Positions 8,334-15,345 of a stretch of 36,093 nt of DNA are shown here, piece after piece (positions within the stretch are counted from its first letter, which is position 1; each line of letters starts with the position of its first letter). The notes under the pieces were generated by a model. The model had not been told where the DNA came from, did not search any database, and saw nothing but the letters and a program-made list of their open reading frames with translations. A program made the position numbers and the translations under genes. Source of the stretch: an uncultured Bacillota bacterium (GTDB lineage Bacteria > Bacillota_I > Bacilli_A > RF39 > UBA660); assembly GCA_946407495.1 (NCBI GenBank), contig CAMJOB010000010.1:1-36093 (forward strand), in the 5' to 3' direction.

Positions 8334-9043
8334 TTCTTAATTCCCCCAAATCTACGATTTCTACTATTATAAGCTTCTATAGCTTTATCAAACTCTTCTG
8401 GTCCAAATGCCGGGAAATAAGTAGCTGGGAAATAATATTCAGCATAACTAGATTGATATAACATAAAGTTACTAATACGTTGTTCACCACTTGTACGAAT
8501 AACAAAATCAAGTGGAGGTAAATCACGATATAGATTATGTTGAATAAACTCAGTATCAATTTGATCTAAAGTAATTTCACCATTCTTATACATCTCACAT
8601 AATTTACGTGTAGTATCAACAATCTCCCATTGACCACCATAATTAATGCAAATATTTAATACTGGTCCAGTATTATCTTTACTACGTTCCTCAGCTTCTG
8701 CCATAGCCTCTAATACTTTCTTAGGTAAAGGTTCTTTTCTACCAGAAAATACTACCCTTGCATTCGCATCCATAATTTCTTGGAATTCATCTCTAAACAT
8801 CTTAACAAATAAATCCATTAAGAAATCAACTTCTGCTTTTTCTCTCTTAAAGTTTTCAGTAGAGAATACATATAATGACACATAAGGTACCCCTACTTCA
8901 CTCATATATTTCATTAAAACCTTAAAATTATCAACACCGGCACGATGTCCCTCACTACGAATCTTTCCACGTTCTTGAGCCCATCTACCATTACCATCCA
9001 TAATGATACCAATGTGATTTGGAATAACTAAATCTTTTCTCAT
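8330..9043 (-). CDS. uppS: undecaprenyl diphosphate synthase (isoprenyl transferase)
   Basis: 237 residues. It condenses eight isopentenyl diphosphates onto farnesyl diphosphate to give the C55 lipid carrier for peptidoglycan and wall polymers. Hallmarks of the cis-prenyltransferase family: HIGIIMDGNGRWA near the start (Asp16 catalytic, binding diphosphate-Mg), SLYVFSTENFKR, and the C-terminal RTSGEQRISNFMLYQ with SSYAEYYF. GAGGT lies 8 nt before the ATG, and TATAAT (9063-9068) is a likely -10, so transcription probably begins here, downstream of the khpA terminator. It overlaps cdsA by 4 nt. Confidence 0.97.
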   Translation of the reverse strand: MRKDLVIPNHIGIIMDGNGRWAQERGKIRSEGHRAGVDNFKVLMKYMSEVGVPYVSLYVFSTENFKREKAEVDFLMDLFVKMFRDEFQEIMDANARVVFSGRKEPLPKKVLEAMAEAEERSKDNTGPVLNICINYGGQWEIVDTTRKLCEMYKNGEITLDQIDTEFIQHNLYRDLPPLDFVIRTSGEQRISNFMLYQSSYAEYYFPATYFPAFGPEEFDKAIEAYNSRNRRFGGIKK

Positions 9044-9080
9044 ATTCTTTTACCTCTAATTTATTATATAATATGAACAC

Positions 9081-9106
9081 AAAAAAAGAAAGTCTAAAGA
9101 CTTTCT
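9081..9106 (-). terminator. intrinsic terminator of rpsP-khpA, overlapping the stop codon
   Basis: AGAAAGTCT/AGACTTTCT stem followed by U7. The stem starts with the AG of the khpA TAG stop. Confidence 0.85.
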
Positions 9107-9356
9107 AAAATTTATCTATATCTATTTTAATAAACTTATCGTTATTATCAAGAGAAGCAGCAGTTTGAACTAGAGTTCTTAAAGCTTTAGCAGCAACGCC
9201 ATCTTTTCCAACAACTCTACCCATATCTTCTTCTGCAACCATAACTTGAATTAAAGTTACGTTTTCTTCCTCTGTTGGGAATTCCTTAACACTAACGCTA
9301 TCTTCATTAAGTACTATAGACTTAACTAAATCTTCTGTTAACTTTACTAAATCCAT
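9105..9356 (-). CDS. khpA: KH-domain RNA-binding protein KhpA
   Basis: 83 residues, close to the ~76-81 usual for KhpA/YlqC. A single KH domain carries the GxxG nucleic-acid loop as G50-K-D-G53 within MGRVVGKDGVAAKALRTL. In other Firmicutes KhpA pairs with KhpB (Jag) and affects cell division and elongation through RNA binding. It lies 3 nt after rpsP, the standard arrangement, but rimM, trmD and rplS do not follow; instead a terminator closes this two-gene unit. AAGGAAG lies about 8 nt before the ATG. Confidence 0.95.
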   Translation of the reverse strand: MDLVKLTEDLVKSIVLNEDSVSVKEFPTEEENVTLIQVMVAEEDMGRVVGKDGVAAKALRTLVQTAASLDNNDKFIKIDIDKF

Positions 9357-9359
9357 AGA

Positions 9360-9635
9360 CTAATCTTCCTTCTTTGCTTTAGCATCAGCATATTTCTTCA
9401 TAATTCCTGCTTTACTAAATAAGTTTTTTACAGTATCAGTTGGTTGTGCTCCTTTATTTAACCATTTAAGAGCAACTTCTTCATTAATTTTTACAGAATC
9501 TGCATCAATTGGAGCATAAGTTCCAATTAGTTCTAAATATTGACCATCTCTTGGTCTTCTACTATCAGTAGCAACGATTCTATATGTAGGTCTCTTTTTA
9601 GCACCCATTCTTGTTAATCTTAATTTAACTGCCAT
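9360..9635 (-). CDS. rpsP: 30S ribosomal protein S16
   Basis: 91 residues, full length. The N-terminus [20 protein letters not shown] and the segment [17 protein letters not shown] are diagnostic of bS16, a small-subunit assembly protein. GGAGGG lies 9 nt before the ATG, and a TATAAT lies between the ribosome site and the terminator at 9681-9709. First gene of a two-gene unit with khpA. Confidence 0.98.
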   Translation of the reverse strand: MAVKLRLTRMGAKKRPTYRIVATDSRRPRDGQYLELIGTYAPIDADSVKINEEVALKWLNKGAQPTDTVKNLFSKAGIMKKYADAKAKKED

Positions 9636-9680
9636 TTATATAATCCCTCCATTTCCAAATAAACTAGAAATATTATAAAT

Positions 9681-9709
9681 AAAAAAAAGGTTAATGTCAA
9701 CCTTTTTTT
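9681..9709 (-). terminator. intrinsic terminator of the 9717-10217 gene
   Basis: AAAAAAAGGTT/AACCTTTTTTT (11 bp) with a 6-nt loop; the U-run is formed by the descending arm and the bases after it. Confidence 0.85.
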
Positions 9710-9716
9710 GATAACA

Positions 9717-10217
9717 CTATCTACTTTGTTCCATAGGTCTTCTAAAAGTATAAACAACACCTCTAGATAAATCACCAACTACTGGAACTTCAGTACTTCT
9801 ACGAACAGATTTATCTTCTACTAATGAAGAAGCAACTTCTCCTTGTAATAAAGAACTTGTCTTAGAATAATGTTTACTATTAGAAAGAACTAATAAAGCA
9901 GCTTGTCTTTGTTCACGACTAATATTATTAACATTATAACTACCATCTAAAAATTCAGGAAAACAACTCTCAAGTAATGCAATAGTAATAACAGGTACAT
10001 CTTCACTATTATATTTAGAATCTATTGAAGAATACATATCACTAAGTTCTTTCTTCATAAATGTAGACCATTCATCTCTAGATTCAGATTCTTCTCCTAT
10101 CATCTCATTAAGCATATTAAGACAATAAAAACGTTGTAAAAATCCATTCATCTCTCCATTATTAACTTTTTCTTTTAATCCGCATACTAATTCATTATAT
10201 CTACTTTTATCTAACAT
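9717..10217 (-). CDS. hypothetical protein
   Basis: 166 residues from the ATG at 10217, chosen because AGGGGG lies 6 nt upstream; an in-frame TTG at 10232 overlaps that site. I do not recognise the family. Residues 1-115 read as alpha-helical with scattered Cys (C12, C27 and C89); the last ~50 residues are S/T/R-rich, ending near VVYTFRRPMEQSR, without a transmembrane segment or signal peptide, so it is probably cytoplasmic. It lies downstream of cotE with its own terminator. A role linked to sporulation is only a guess from position. Confidence 0.7.
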   Translation of the reverse strand: MLDKSRYNELVCGLKEKVNNGEMNGFLQRFYCLNMLNEMIGEESESRDEWSTFMKKELSDMYSSIDSKYNSEDVPVITIALLESCFPEFLDGSYNVNNISREQRQAALLVLSNSKHYSKTSSLLQGEVASSLVEDKSVRRSTEVPVVGDLSRGVVYTFRRPMEQSR

Positions 10218-10277
10218 AATAATCCCCCTCAAAAAGAACGCTACCCCAATACAATAACAAATTTATCTATCTATGTC

Positions 10278-10305
10278 AAAAAAAAATAACCATATTTGGT
10301 TATTT
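10278..10305 (-). terminator. intrinsic terminator of cotE, overlapping the stop codon
   Basis: AAATAACCA/TGGTTATTT (9 bp, 4-nt loop) followed by a run of U on the minus strand. The stem begins inside the TAA stop of cotE. Confidence 0.85.
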
Positions 10306-10822
10306 AAATGTAATCTTCTTTTACTTCGTTTTCTATTACGTCATCTATTTTTTGTTCCTCAGTAATTTCTTCCCATGGATCTTCTTCTCCAGTTGTTTCT
10401 ATCTTAACTTTAACATCTCCAACTAACTCAATGCCTAATTCTTTTTCTACACTATATTTAATCTTATCCCCATCTATTTCCATCTTAGTACAATTAGGTT
10501 GTTTTAAACTACGAACTATTATTTCTTCATTACTACAATCAGTATCTACACTACGCATATGTACAGTCTCTTGATAAGTATTAGTCTCCTTAACAACTTC
10601 AGTTTTTTTATCTCCATCATAAGAATACCAAATATTTACATCATAACTACCATCTATTCTTATAGTATCCCCATTCTTAACACCATTAAAACTATGATTA
10701 ATAACCCAACAACCTAATATTGTAGAAGGTCTTTTATCAACAACAATTTCTCGCTCATTAATAAAACTCTTTTTCCCCTTCGCAATAACCGCTTTAGTAA
10801 CTATCTCACGATAATTCGCCAT
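10304..10822 (-). CDS. cotE: outer spore coat morphogenetic protein CotE
   Basis: 172 residues (Bacillus CotE about 181). It aligns end to end by eye with CotE: the N-terminus YREIVTKAVIAKGKK, then RPSTILGCWVINHSF, YDVNIWYSYDGDKKTEVV and LKQPNC, and an acidic C-terminal tail (EEDPWEEITEE). In Bacillus CotE forms a ring around the forespore and guides outer-coat assembly. The neighbourhood agrees: B. subtilis has miaB-ymcA-cotE in this order, here with one gene inserted. GAGGAGG lies 7 nt before the ATG, and a sigma-E-like promoter candidate lies at 10843-10870. Recognition is strong; that this organism makes a multilayered coat is inference. Confidence 0.92.
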   Translation of the reverse strand: MANYREIVTKAVIAKGKKSFINEREIVVDKRPSTILGCWVINHSFNGVKNGDTIRIDGSYDVNIWYSYDGDKKTEVVKETNTYQETVHMRSVDTDCSNEEIIVRSLKQPNCTKMEIDGDKIKYSVEKELGIELVGDVKVKIETTGEEDPWEEITEEQKIDDVIENEVKEDYI

Positions 10823-10842
10823 AAGTATTCCTCCTCTATAGT

Positions 10843-10870
10843 AATATATGAGATTACTTATATAAATTGC
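10843..10870 (-). promoter_or_regulatory. candidate sigma-E-like sporulation promoter of cotE
   Basis: On the minus strand GCAATTT (10864-10870) and CATATATT (10843-10850) are separated by 13 nt. They match the Bacillus sigma-E consensus (KMATATT, 13-14 nt, CATACAHT) at 6 of 7 and 6 of 8 positions. In B. subtilis cotE has a sigma-E promoter. AT-rich DNA gives chance matches, so this is tentative. Confidence 0.35.
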
Positions 10871-10872
10871 AT

Positions 10873-10903
10873 AAAAAAAGAAGCTTTAAACAAAAGCTCC
10901 TTT
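10873..10903 (-). terminator. intrinsic terminator whose ascending arm is coding
   Basis: On the minus strand AAAGGAGCUUU pairs with AAAGCUUCUUU (11 bp, one G-U), followed by U-rich sequence. The last codons (Lys-Gly-Ala-Phe) form the ascending arm and the stop codon at 10886-10888 lies at the loop edge. Confidence 0.75.
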
Positions 10904-11671
10904 CTCTTTCAAAATAAACTTAGTTTTCTTAACAGTATGATGACCACAAGATGGACATTCTCCATTCTTTGCTTCACTTAAATCTCCACCACACTTAGGA
11001 CAGAATTTCATAGCTCTTACCATCTCTTTTTTCTTATAGAAAACTAATTTATATTCAACTAATATTTTATTTTGATAATCACCACGTAATAAAGTATTAG
11101 TATCATCAACTGTATAATCAATATACTTATTCTTTAAATATACACTAATAGTAATATTACCATTTTCTTTAGATACATCTTGAATCTTCATATCTAATAA
11201 TTCAAAATCATTCATTACATTAGTACCATGTTTTTCATGTAAATAACTAAGTTCTGCTTTATACTCTTTAGAAAGAATTGGATGACAATATTGATCTAAT
11301 TGATCATATTGATAACTAGAATATGCATTTTGTACACATATATATTGATGATATAACTCTTCTTTTAATTTATCTAATGTATAGTCAGGTAATACTTTTT
11401 GTAATTCTGCCTCACTAATTTCATATTGTTTCTTCTCACGAGTCTTAATAATAGCTAAATAAACCATAAAAGCAATTACACCATGAAAAGCAATTAACTC
11501 AAGTATAAATATAGTAATCTCTCCACTAGTAACAACTTCATTATTTTGTAAATAACTAGAACTATCTCTTTCATAATCTGTTACTAATTTACTCTCTGCT
11601 TTAACTGGAATCATTAATCCAAAGAAAGCAACTATAACTATAGATAAATATAACACCCATTTATTCTTCAT
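10886..11671 (-). CDS. Tim44-like domain membrane protein with C-terminal zinc ribbon
   Basis: 261 residues. A signal-like hydrophobic segment (~5-25), a second transmembrane helix (~50-70), then residues ~85-222 resemble the Tim44-like domain (helix LKEELYHQYICVQNAYSSYQ followed by a beta-sheet with DMKIQDVSKENGNITISVYL). Residues ~224-245 form a zinc ribbon with four Cys (CPKCGGDL, then CPSCGHH). Tim44-like domains in bacteria are usually membrane-linked with unclear roles. GAGGTG lies 8 nt before the ATG. The gene sits between the YlbF-family gene and cotE, where B. subtilis has none, and has its own terminator. Domain call moderate; function unknown. Confidence 0.75.
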   Translation of the reverse strand: MKNKWVLYLSIVIVAFFGLMIPVKAESKLVTDYERDSSSYLQNNEVVTSGEITIFILELIAFHGVIAFMVYLAIIKTREKKQYEISEAELQKVLPDYTLDKLKEELYHQYICVQNAYSSYQYDQLDQYCHPILSKEYKAELSYLHEKHGTNVMNDFELLDMKIQDVSKENGNITISVYLKNKYIDYTVDDTNTLLRGDYQNKILVEYKLVFYKKKEMVRAMKFCPKCGGDLSEAKNGECPSCGHHTVKKTKFILKEKGAFV

Positions 11672-11713
11672 AAAGATTACACCTCTATTATTATTTTATC
11701 AAATTATTATTAG

Positions 11714-11738
11714 AAAAAAAAGAAGGTTTTTAACCTTC
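11714..11738 (-). terminator. intrinsic terminator whose ascending arm is coding
   Basis: GAAGGTT/AACCTTC stem followed by U7-8. The ascending arm is the last codons (Glu-Gly) plus the first base of the stop; the rest of the stop codon lies in the loop and the edge of the descending arm. Confidence 0.8.
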
Positions 11739-12047
11739 ATTTAATAATCTATAGAAATAATCATTTATCTCTTCAGTAACAAAATTAATCTTTTGATTAA
11801 CTAACTCCAATTTTTGATTATATTCATAATAAATTGGTATTTCATTTAATTCATTTTCTAAAGTATTTAGTTCTTTCTCAACATCAGGATCATTACTACG
11901 TAAATACTTCTTTTGTAAAACCTTAATTCTACTAATTCGTTCCTTTATCTCCGTATTCTCATCCATTAGTTTCTTAATACGTAAACAATCTTGATATTCA
12001 GAACTATTAATAATACAATCTACAACCTCTTTAATTGCATTATTCAT
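11730..12047 (-). CDS. YlbF/YmcA family protein (RicA-type by position)
   Basis: 105 residues, nearly all helical with heptad-like spacing (residues ~20-70), typical of the YlbF/YmcA fold. In B. subtilis the members RicA (YmcA), RicF (YlbF) and RicT form a complex that stimulates RNA processing by RNase Y and affects competence, biofilm and sporulation. Position directly after miaB, overlapping it by 8 nt, matches ymcA. It is shorter than Bacillus RicA (about 143) and lacks a C-terminal cysteine-bearing extension; its only Cys are near the N-terminus (C11, C21), so iron-sulfur binding as reported for the Bacillus complex is doubtful. GGTGA lies 5 nt before the ATG. The family call is good, the orthology moderate. 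Confidence 0.82.
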   Translation of the reverse strand: MNNAIKEVVDCIINSSEYQDCLRIKKLMDENTEIKERISRIKVLQKKYLRSNDPDVEKELNTLENELNEIPIYYEYNQKLELVNQKINFVTEEINDYFYRLLNEG

Positions 12048-13455
12048 CTACTTCACCATCTAAACTCCAAGTCTTAGAAGCAGTTATCTTAACAGGTACT
12101 ATATCACCTAATTCTAATTCTTTATTAGAAATAAAGTTAACTAATTTATTAGTATCACTATATCCATAATACATATTCTTCTTATCAGATATACCTTCTA
12201 CTAATACATCTAATACACTACCCTCAAGTTTCTTATTATTTTCTAAGAAATAAGTATTTACTTTCTCATTTAATCTTTGAAGTCTTTCCTCTTTTTCTTT
12301 TAAAGGAACATTATCATTTAACTTCTCAGCAGGAGTACCTACTCTTGGACTAAATACAAAAGTAAAAGCATTATCATATTTACAATAATCAACTAAATCT
12401 AATGTTTGTTGGAAATCTTCCTCTTCTTCTCCAGGAAAACCTACAATAATATCAGTACTAATAGTAACTCCTGGAATACGTTCTTTCATTTTATCAAATA
12501 ACTCTAAATAAGATTCTCTAGTATATCTTCTACCCATTAGTTTTAATACACGACTAGATCCACTTTGTACTGGTAAATGAATACTTGGCATTACATTATC
12601 ATATTTCGCAATAACATCAATCATATTATCAGTAAAGTCCCATGGATGTGATGTTGTAAATCTAACTCTAGGAATACCACTCTTCGCAACATCTTCAAGT
12701 AAATTACCCATATTATAATCATCATATAAGTCTTTACCATACGCATTAACATTTTGTCCTAATAAAGTAACTTCTTTATATCCATCTTTTACTAATTCAT
12801 CTACTTCTTTTAAGATATCTTCTTTCTTACGACTTCTTTCTCTACCTCTAGTATAAGGAACTATACAATAAGTACAGAATTTATTACAACCATAAATAAT
12901 ATTAACATAAGCCTTATATTTATTTGCACGAATAACAGGTAATCCTTCTACTAAATCACTTTCTCTAGAATAAACTTCTATTTGTTGTTTATTCTCTTCA
13001 ATAGCCTTATCAATAATATTAGGAAATTCATGTAGATTATGAGTACCAAATACAAAATTAACAAACTTATAATCTTTCATTATTTCTTCTACAACACTAA
13101 CTTCTTGTGCCATACAACCACATAAACCAACTAATATCTCAGGTCTTTGTTCTTTTAAATGTTTAAGTCTTCCTAACATACCAAAAGCTTTATTATGGGC
13201 ATTCTCACGAATACTACAAGTATTAAGTAATACTAAATCAGCATTCTCATAATCTTCTACTTCTTCAAATCCAATCATAGTAAGTAAAGCTTTAATATTT
13301 TCACTATCATGTTCATTCATTTGACAACCATAAGTCTTTAAATGAAACTTCATACCAGCATATTTATTCTTAATACTTTCATCTATATTAAATGAAACTG
13401 TCTTATAATCTCTCTTATCTCTTGTTCTAGCTTCAATAAAATCAGGTAATTTCAT
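12040..13455 (-). CDS. miaB: tRNA-2-methylthio-N6-dimethylallyladenosine synthase
   Basis: 471 residues. A radical-SAM methylthiotransferase that adds a methylthio group to i6A at position 37 of tRNAs reading UNN codons. The N-terminal methylthiotransferase domain (~30-160) has the three cluster Cys in YGCQMNEHDS, NTCSIRENA and GLCGCMAQ; the radical-SAM motif CNKFCTYC (~190-197) binds the second [4Fe-4S]; HLPVQSGS and STDIIVGFPGE are further signatures; a TRAM domain ends the protein (~400-468). GGGAGG lies 7 nt before the ATG. MiaB rather than MtaB or RimO fits the sequence and the synteny with the YlbF-family gene and cotE. Confidence 0.96.
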   Translation of the reverse strand: MKLPDFIEARTRDKRDYKTVSFNIDESIKNKYAGMKFHLKTYGCQMNEHDSENIKALLTMIGFEEVEDYENADLVLLNTCSIRENAHNKAFGMLGRLKHLKEQRPEILVGLCGCMAQEVSVVEEIMKDYKFVNFVFGTHNLHEFPNIIDKAIEENKQQIEVYSRESDLVEGLPVIRANKYKAYVNIIYGCNKFCTYCIVPYTRGRERSRKKEDILKEVDELVKDGYKEVTLLGQNVNAYGKDLYDDYNMGNLLEDVAKSGIPRVRFTTSHPWDFTDNMIDVIAKYDNVMPSIHLPVQSGSSRVLKLMGRRYTRESYLELFDKMKERIPGVTISTDIIVGFPGEEEEDFQQTLDLVDYCKYDNAFTFVFSPRVGTPAEKLNDNVPLKEKEERLQRLNEKVNTYFLENNKKLEGSVLDVLVEGISDKKNMYYGYSDTNKLVNFISNKELELGDIVPVKITASKTWSLDGEVDE

Positions 13456-13500
13456 ACTACTGCCTCCCTTTTAATAACGTATATATAATATCTTATTTTC

Positions 13501-13533
13501 AAAAAGAAAACAAGATAATTTCTTATCTTGTTT
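13501..13533 (-). terminator. intrinsic terminator overlapping the stop codon
   Basis: AAACAAGATA/TATCTTGTTT (10 bp) followed by TTTTCTTTTT on the minus strand. The stem starts in the stop codon of the ankyrin-like gene. Confidence 0.8.
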
Positions 13534-14224
13534 ATGCGTTTGCCATAGACATTGAAGAAGCAATTAACTCATCAATTAAATTAGACTTATTATTAAGAAT
13601 ATCTTTTTTAATAATTTCATAATTTTCTTTGATTTCTTCTACCAACACTTTAACACTTGGCATTAATTCCTTCTTATCTAGGTTATTAACAATCACTTCT
13701 AAGTTATTTAGCTTAGAGTATTTTCCATAATAACGATTCTTAATACATGTTTTAAATAACTTTTGAAACATTAATAAATCGATATTATTAACTCTCTTAT
13801 CTTCTAGAATCTTCAAAGATGTAGAAACATGATTGTTATCAATAGCTCTTTCTAGCATAGTTTCTCCATGATCATTTTTAATATCTGGATTGAAATTAGA
13901 TTTGCTAATTAGTGCCTCTGCTACTTTAGCAGCAAATGCAGAATTATCAAGAGCTAAAATATGCCCAAATGTTTCCCCCATATAATTTTGGTGGTTAACA
14001 TCCCAATTTCTTTTCTTCATAAGTTGTAACACTAGTGAATATTGTTTAGCCTTTAAAAGTCTAGTACACACATCGTTTCCAACTCCGTCACAAACATTAA
14101 CATCAATCTTATTCTTTTCAATTAATAATTGAATAGCCTCGAATTCTCCTTGTTTAATTAAAGTAAAAATTACCGAGGGATCATCAGAACATGCATTAAG
14201 CATTTCTTTATCACTGTTAAACAT
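13532..14224 (-). CDS. ankyrin-repeat-like protein
   Basis: 230 residues from the ATG at 14224, preceded at 7 nt by GAGGTG; an in-frame ATG at 14239 has no ribosome site. About four ankyrin-like units are seen between residues ~15 and 150: FTLIKQGEFEAIQLLIEKNK with DVNVCDGVGNDV, LVLQLMKKRNWDVNHQNYMG with TFGHILA, then NPDIKNDHGETMLERAIDNN. The C-terminal ~80 residues are helical and carry no recognised domain. No signal peptide or membrane segment; probably a cytoplasmic protein-protein interaction module. It has a near-consensus sigma-A promoter and is transcribed divergently from the unknown gene at 14371-15327. Partner unknown. Confidence 0.75.
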   Translation of the reverse strand: MFNSDKEMLNACSDDPSVIFTLIKQGEFEAIQLLIEKNKIDVNVCDGVGNDVCTRLLKAKQYSLVLQLMKKRNWDVNHQNYMGETFGHILALDNSAFAAKVAEALISKSNFNPDIKNDHGETMLERAIDNNHVSTSLKILEDKRVNNIDLLMFQKLFKTCIKNRYYGKYSKLNNLEVIVNNLDKKELMPSVKVLVEEIKENYEIIKKDILNNKSNLIDELIASSMSMANA

Positions 14225-14263
14225 TTTAAAACACCTCATTTTTTTTACGCGTGACAGTTATCA

Positions 14264-14292
14264 ATTATACACACATAGTCGGAAAAAGTCAA
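14264..14292 (-). promoter_or_regulatory. sigma-A promoter of the ankyrin-like gene
   Basis: TTGACT (14287-14292) and TATAAT (14264-14269) on the minus strand with a 17-nt spacer, about 40 nt before the start at 14224. Confidence 0.8.
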
Positions 14293-14309
14293 ATCGGAAA
14301 CCATAAAAC

Positions 14310-14338
14310 TGGACAAAATGACCAAAATATGTTATAAT
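14310..14338 (+). promoter_or_regulatory. sigma-A promoter of the 14371-15327 gene
   Basis: TGGACA (14310-14315) and TATAAT (14333-14338) with a 17-nt spacer. It is back to back with the promoter at 14264-14292: the two -35 boxes are only 17 nt apart. Confidence 0.8.
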
Positions 14339-14370
14339 ATACCCCAGTTAAAAGAAAAGGGGGATTTGTT

Positions 14371-15327
14371 ATGATACAAACAAAAGAACAGTTAATAACA
14401 AATTATATTTTAACGGCAAAAAACATTAAAAATTTATATGATTGTATGACCTTAGAAAACAAAGAAGAAGTTGAAAATGAAATATTTGCTCAAGTAGTAT
14501 TAGAAAACTTAATATTAGAAGCATTAGGTATTACAAAAGACAATTCTAAGCAAATCTATGGTGAAGTAAAAGACGCATTAGATAGTTCTATCTTAGAAGA
14601 ATATTACATTGAATTAAGAGATAAAAACTTAGAAGAAAAAATGAAAAAATTTAGACATCGTTCTCGTGCTGCTTTAGAACAAGAAAACGATTTAATCTTA
14701 AAAAGATTTGAAAGTGCTTTAATTCATAGAATGAGACCTATTCCTATGAAATCAGATAAATCTGGTAAAGCAGGTCTAGTAGAAGATAATGCTACTATTA
14801 AACATGAAGCAAAAATGGACTTTTATGCTAATGCAATTTCATTATTAGATAATGTTAATGATTCTCCATTAGCACAACAACTTGCTTTAAGTACTAGAAA
14901 CCAAATTCTATTTAGAGAAAAAGAAATAGAAACTGATTACATAGATGGATCATTAACACCAGATAGAAAACAATCATGTATCGTAATGGGACATGATGAA
15001 ACTATGGTAGATGATATCTATTATGATTATTTAACAGATAAAATTAATGAATATGGAAACCGTTGTTATATCTTCCCTGATTCAACATTACAAGATGGAA
15101 GAGAAAGAGCCCGTTTCCAAGTATCTCTTACAATATTTAAAGCTGGATTAGCTATGTTAGATCCAGAAGATGTTAAAGAGATTACAATGAACTATGAATG
15201 TACATTTATGAATAGTACAAAAAATAGTGTTACAGAAATAAAAAAAGCAATGAAAGAAGTCATTGCCGAACAAGAACCAACAAAACAAGTTGAAGGTCCA
15301 GTTAAAAAGAAAAAGTTAGGTGAATAA
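14371..15327 (+). CDS. hypothetical cytoplasmic protein
   Basis: 318 residues; AGGGGG lies 7 nt before the ATG. I do not recognise the family. The protein is mostly charged and helical, with no signal peptide or membrane segment. Noticeable segments are an R/K-rich stretch (~90-125, FRHRSRAALEQE), a central DxxxDGSLTPDRKQSCIVMG, and a Lys-rich tail (PVKKKKLGE). It is one of only two genes on the plus strand in the window, set divergently to the ankyrin-like gene with a strong promoter. The last codons form the ascending arm of its terminator. Confidence 0.75.
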   Translation: MIQTKEQLITNYILTAKNIKNLYDCMTLENKEEVENEIFAQVVLENLILEALGITKDNSKQIYGEVKDALDSSILEEYYIELRDKNLEEKMKKFRHRSRAALEQENDLILKRFESALIHRMRPIPMKSDKSGKAGLVEDNATIKHEAKMDFYANAISLLDNVNDSPLAQQLALSTRNQILFREKEIETDYIDGSLTPDRKQSCIVMGHDETMVDDIYYDYLTDKINEYGNRCYIFPDSTLQDGRERARFQVSLTIFKAGLAMLDPEDVKEITMNYECTFMNSTKNSVTEIKKAMKEVIAEQEPTKQVEGPVKKKKLGE

Positions 15328-15340
15328 CCTAACTTTTTTT
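15311..15340 (+). terminator. bidirectional intrinsic terminator whose ascending arm is coding
   Basis: AAAAGTTAGGT/ACCTAACTTTT (11 bp, 5-nt loop) followed by T7 on the plus strand; on the minus strand it is followed by TTTTTCTTTTT, so it also closes ydjI. The final codons Lys-Leu-Gly form the arm and the TAA stop (15325-15327) is in the loop. Confidence 0.88.
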
Positions 15341-15345
15341 ATGTC

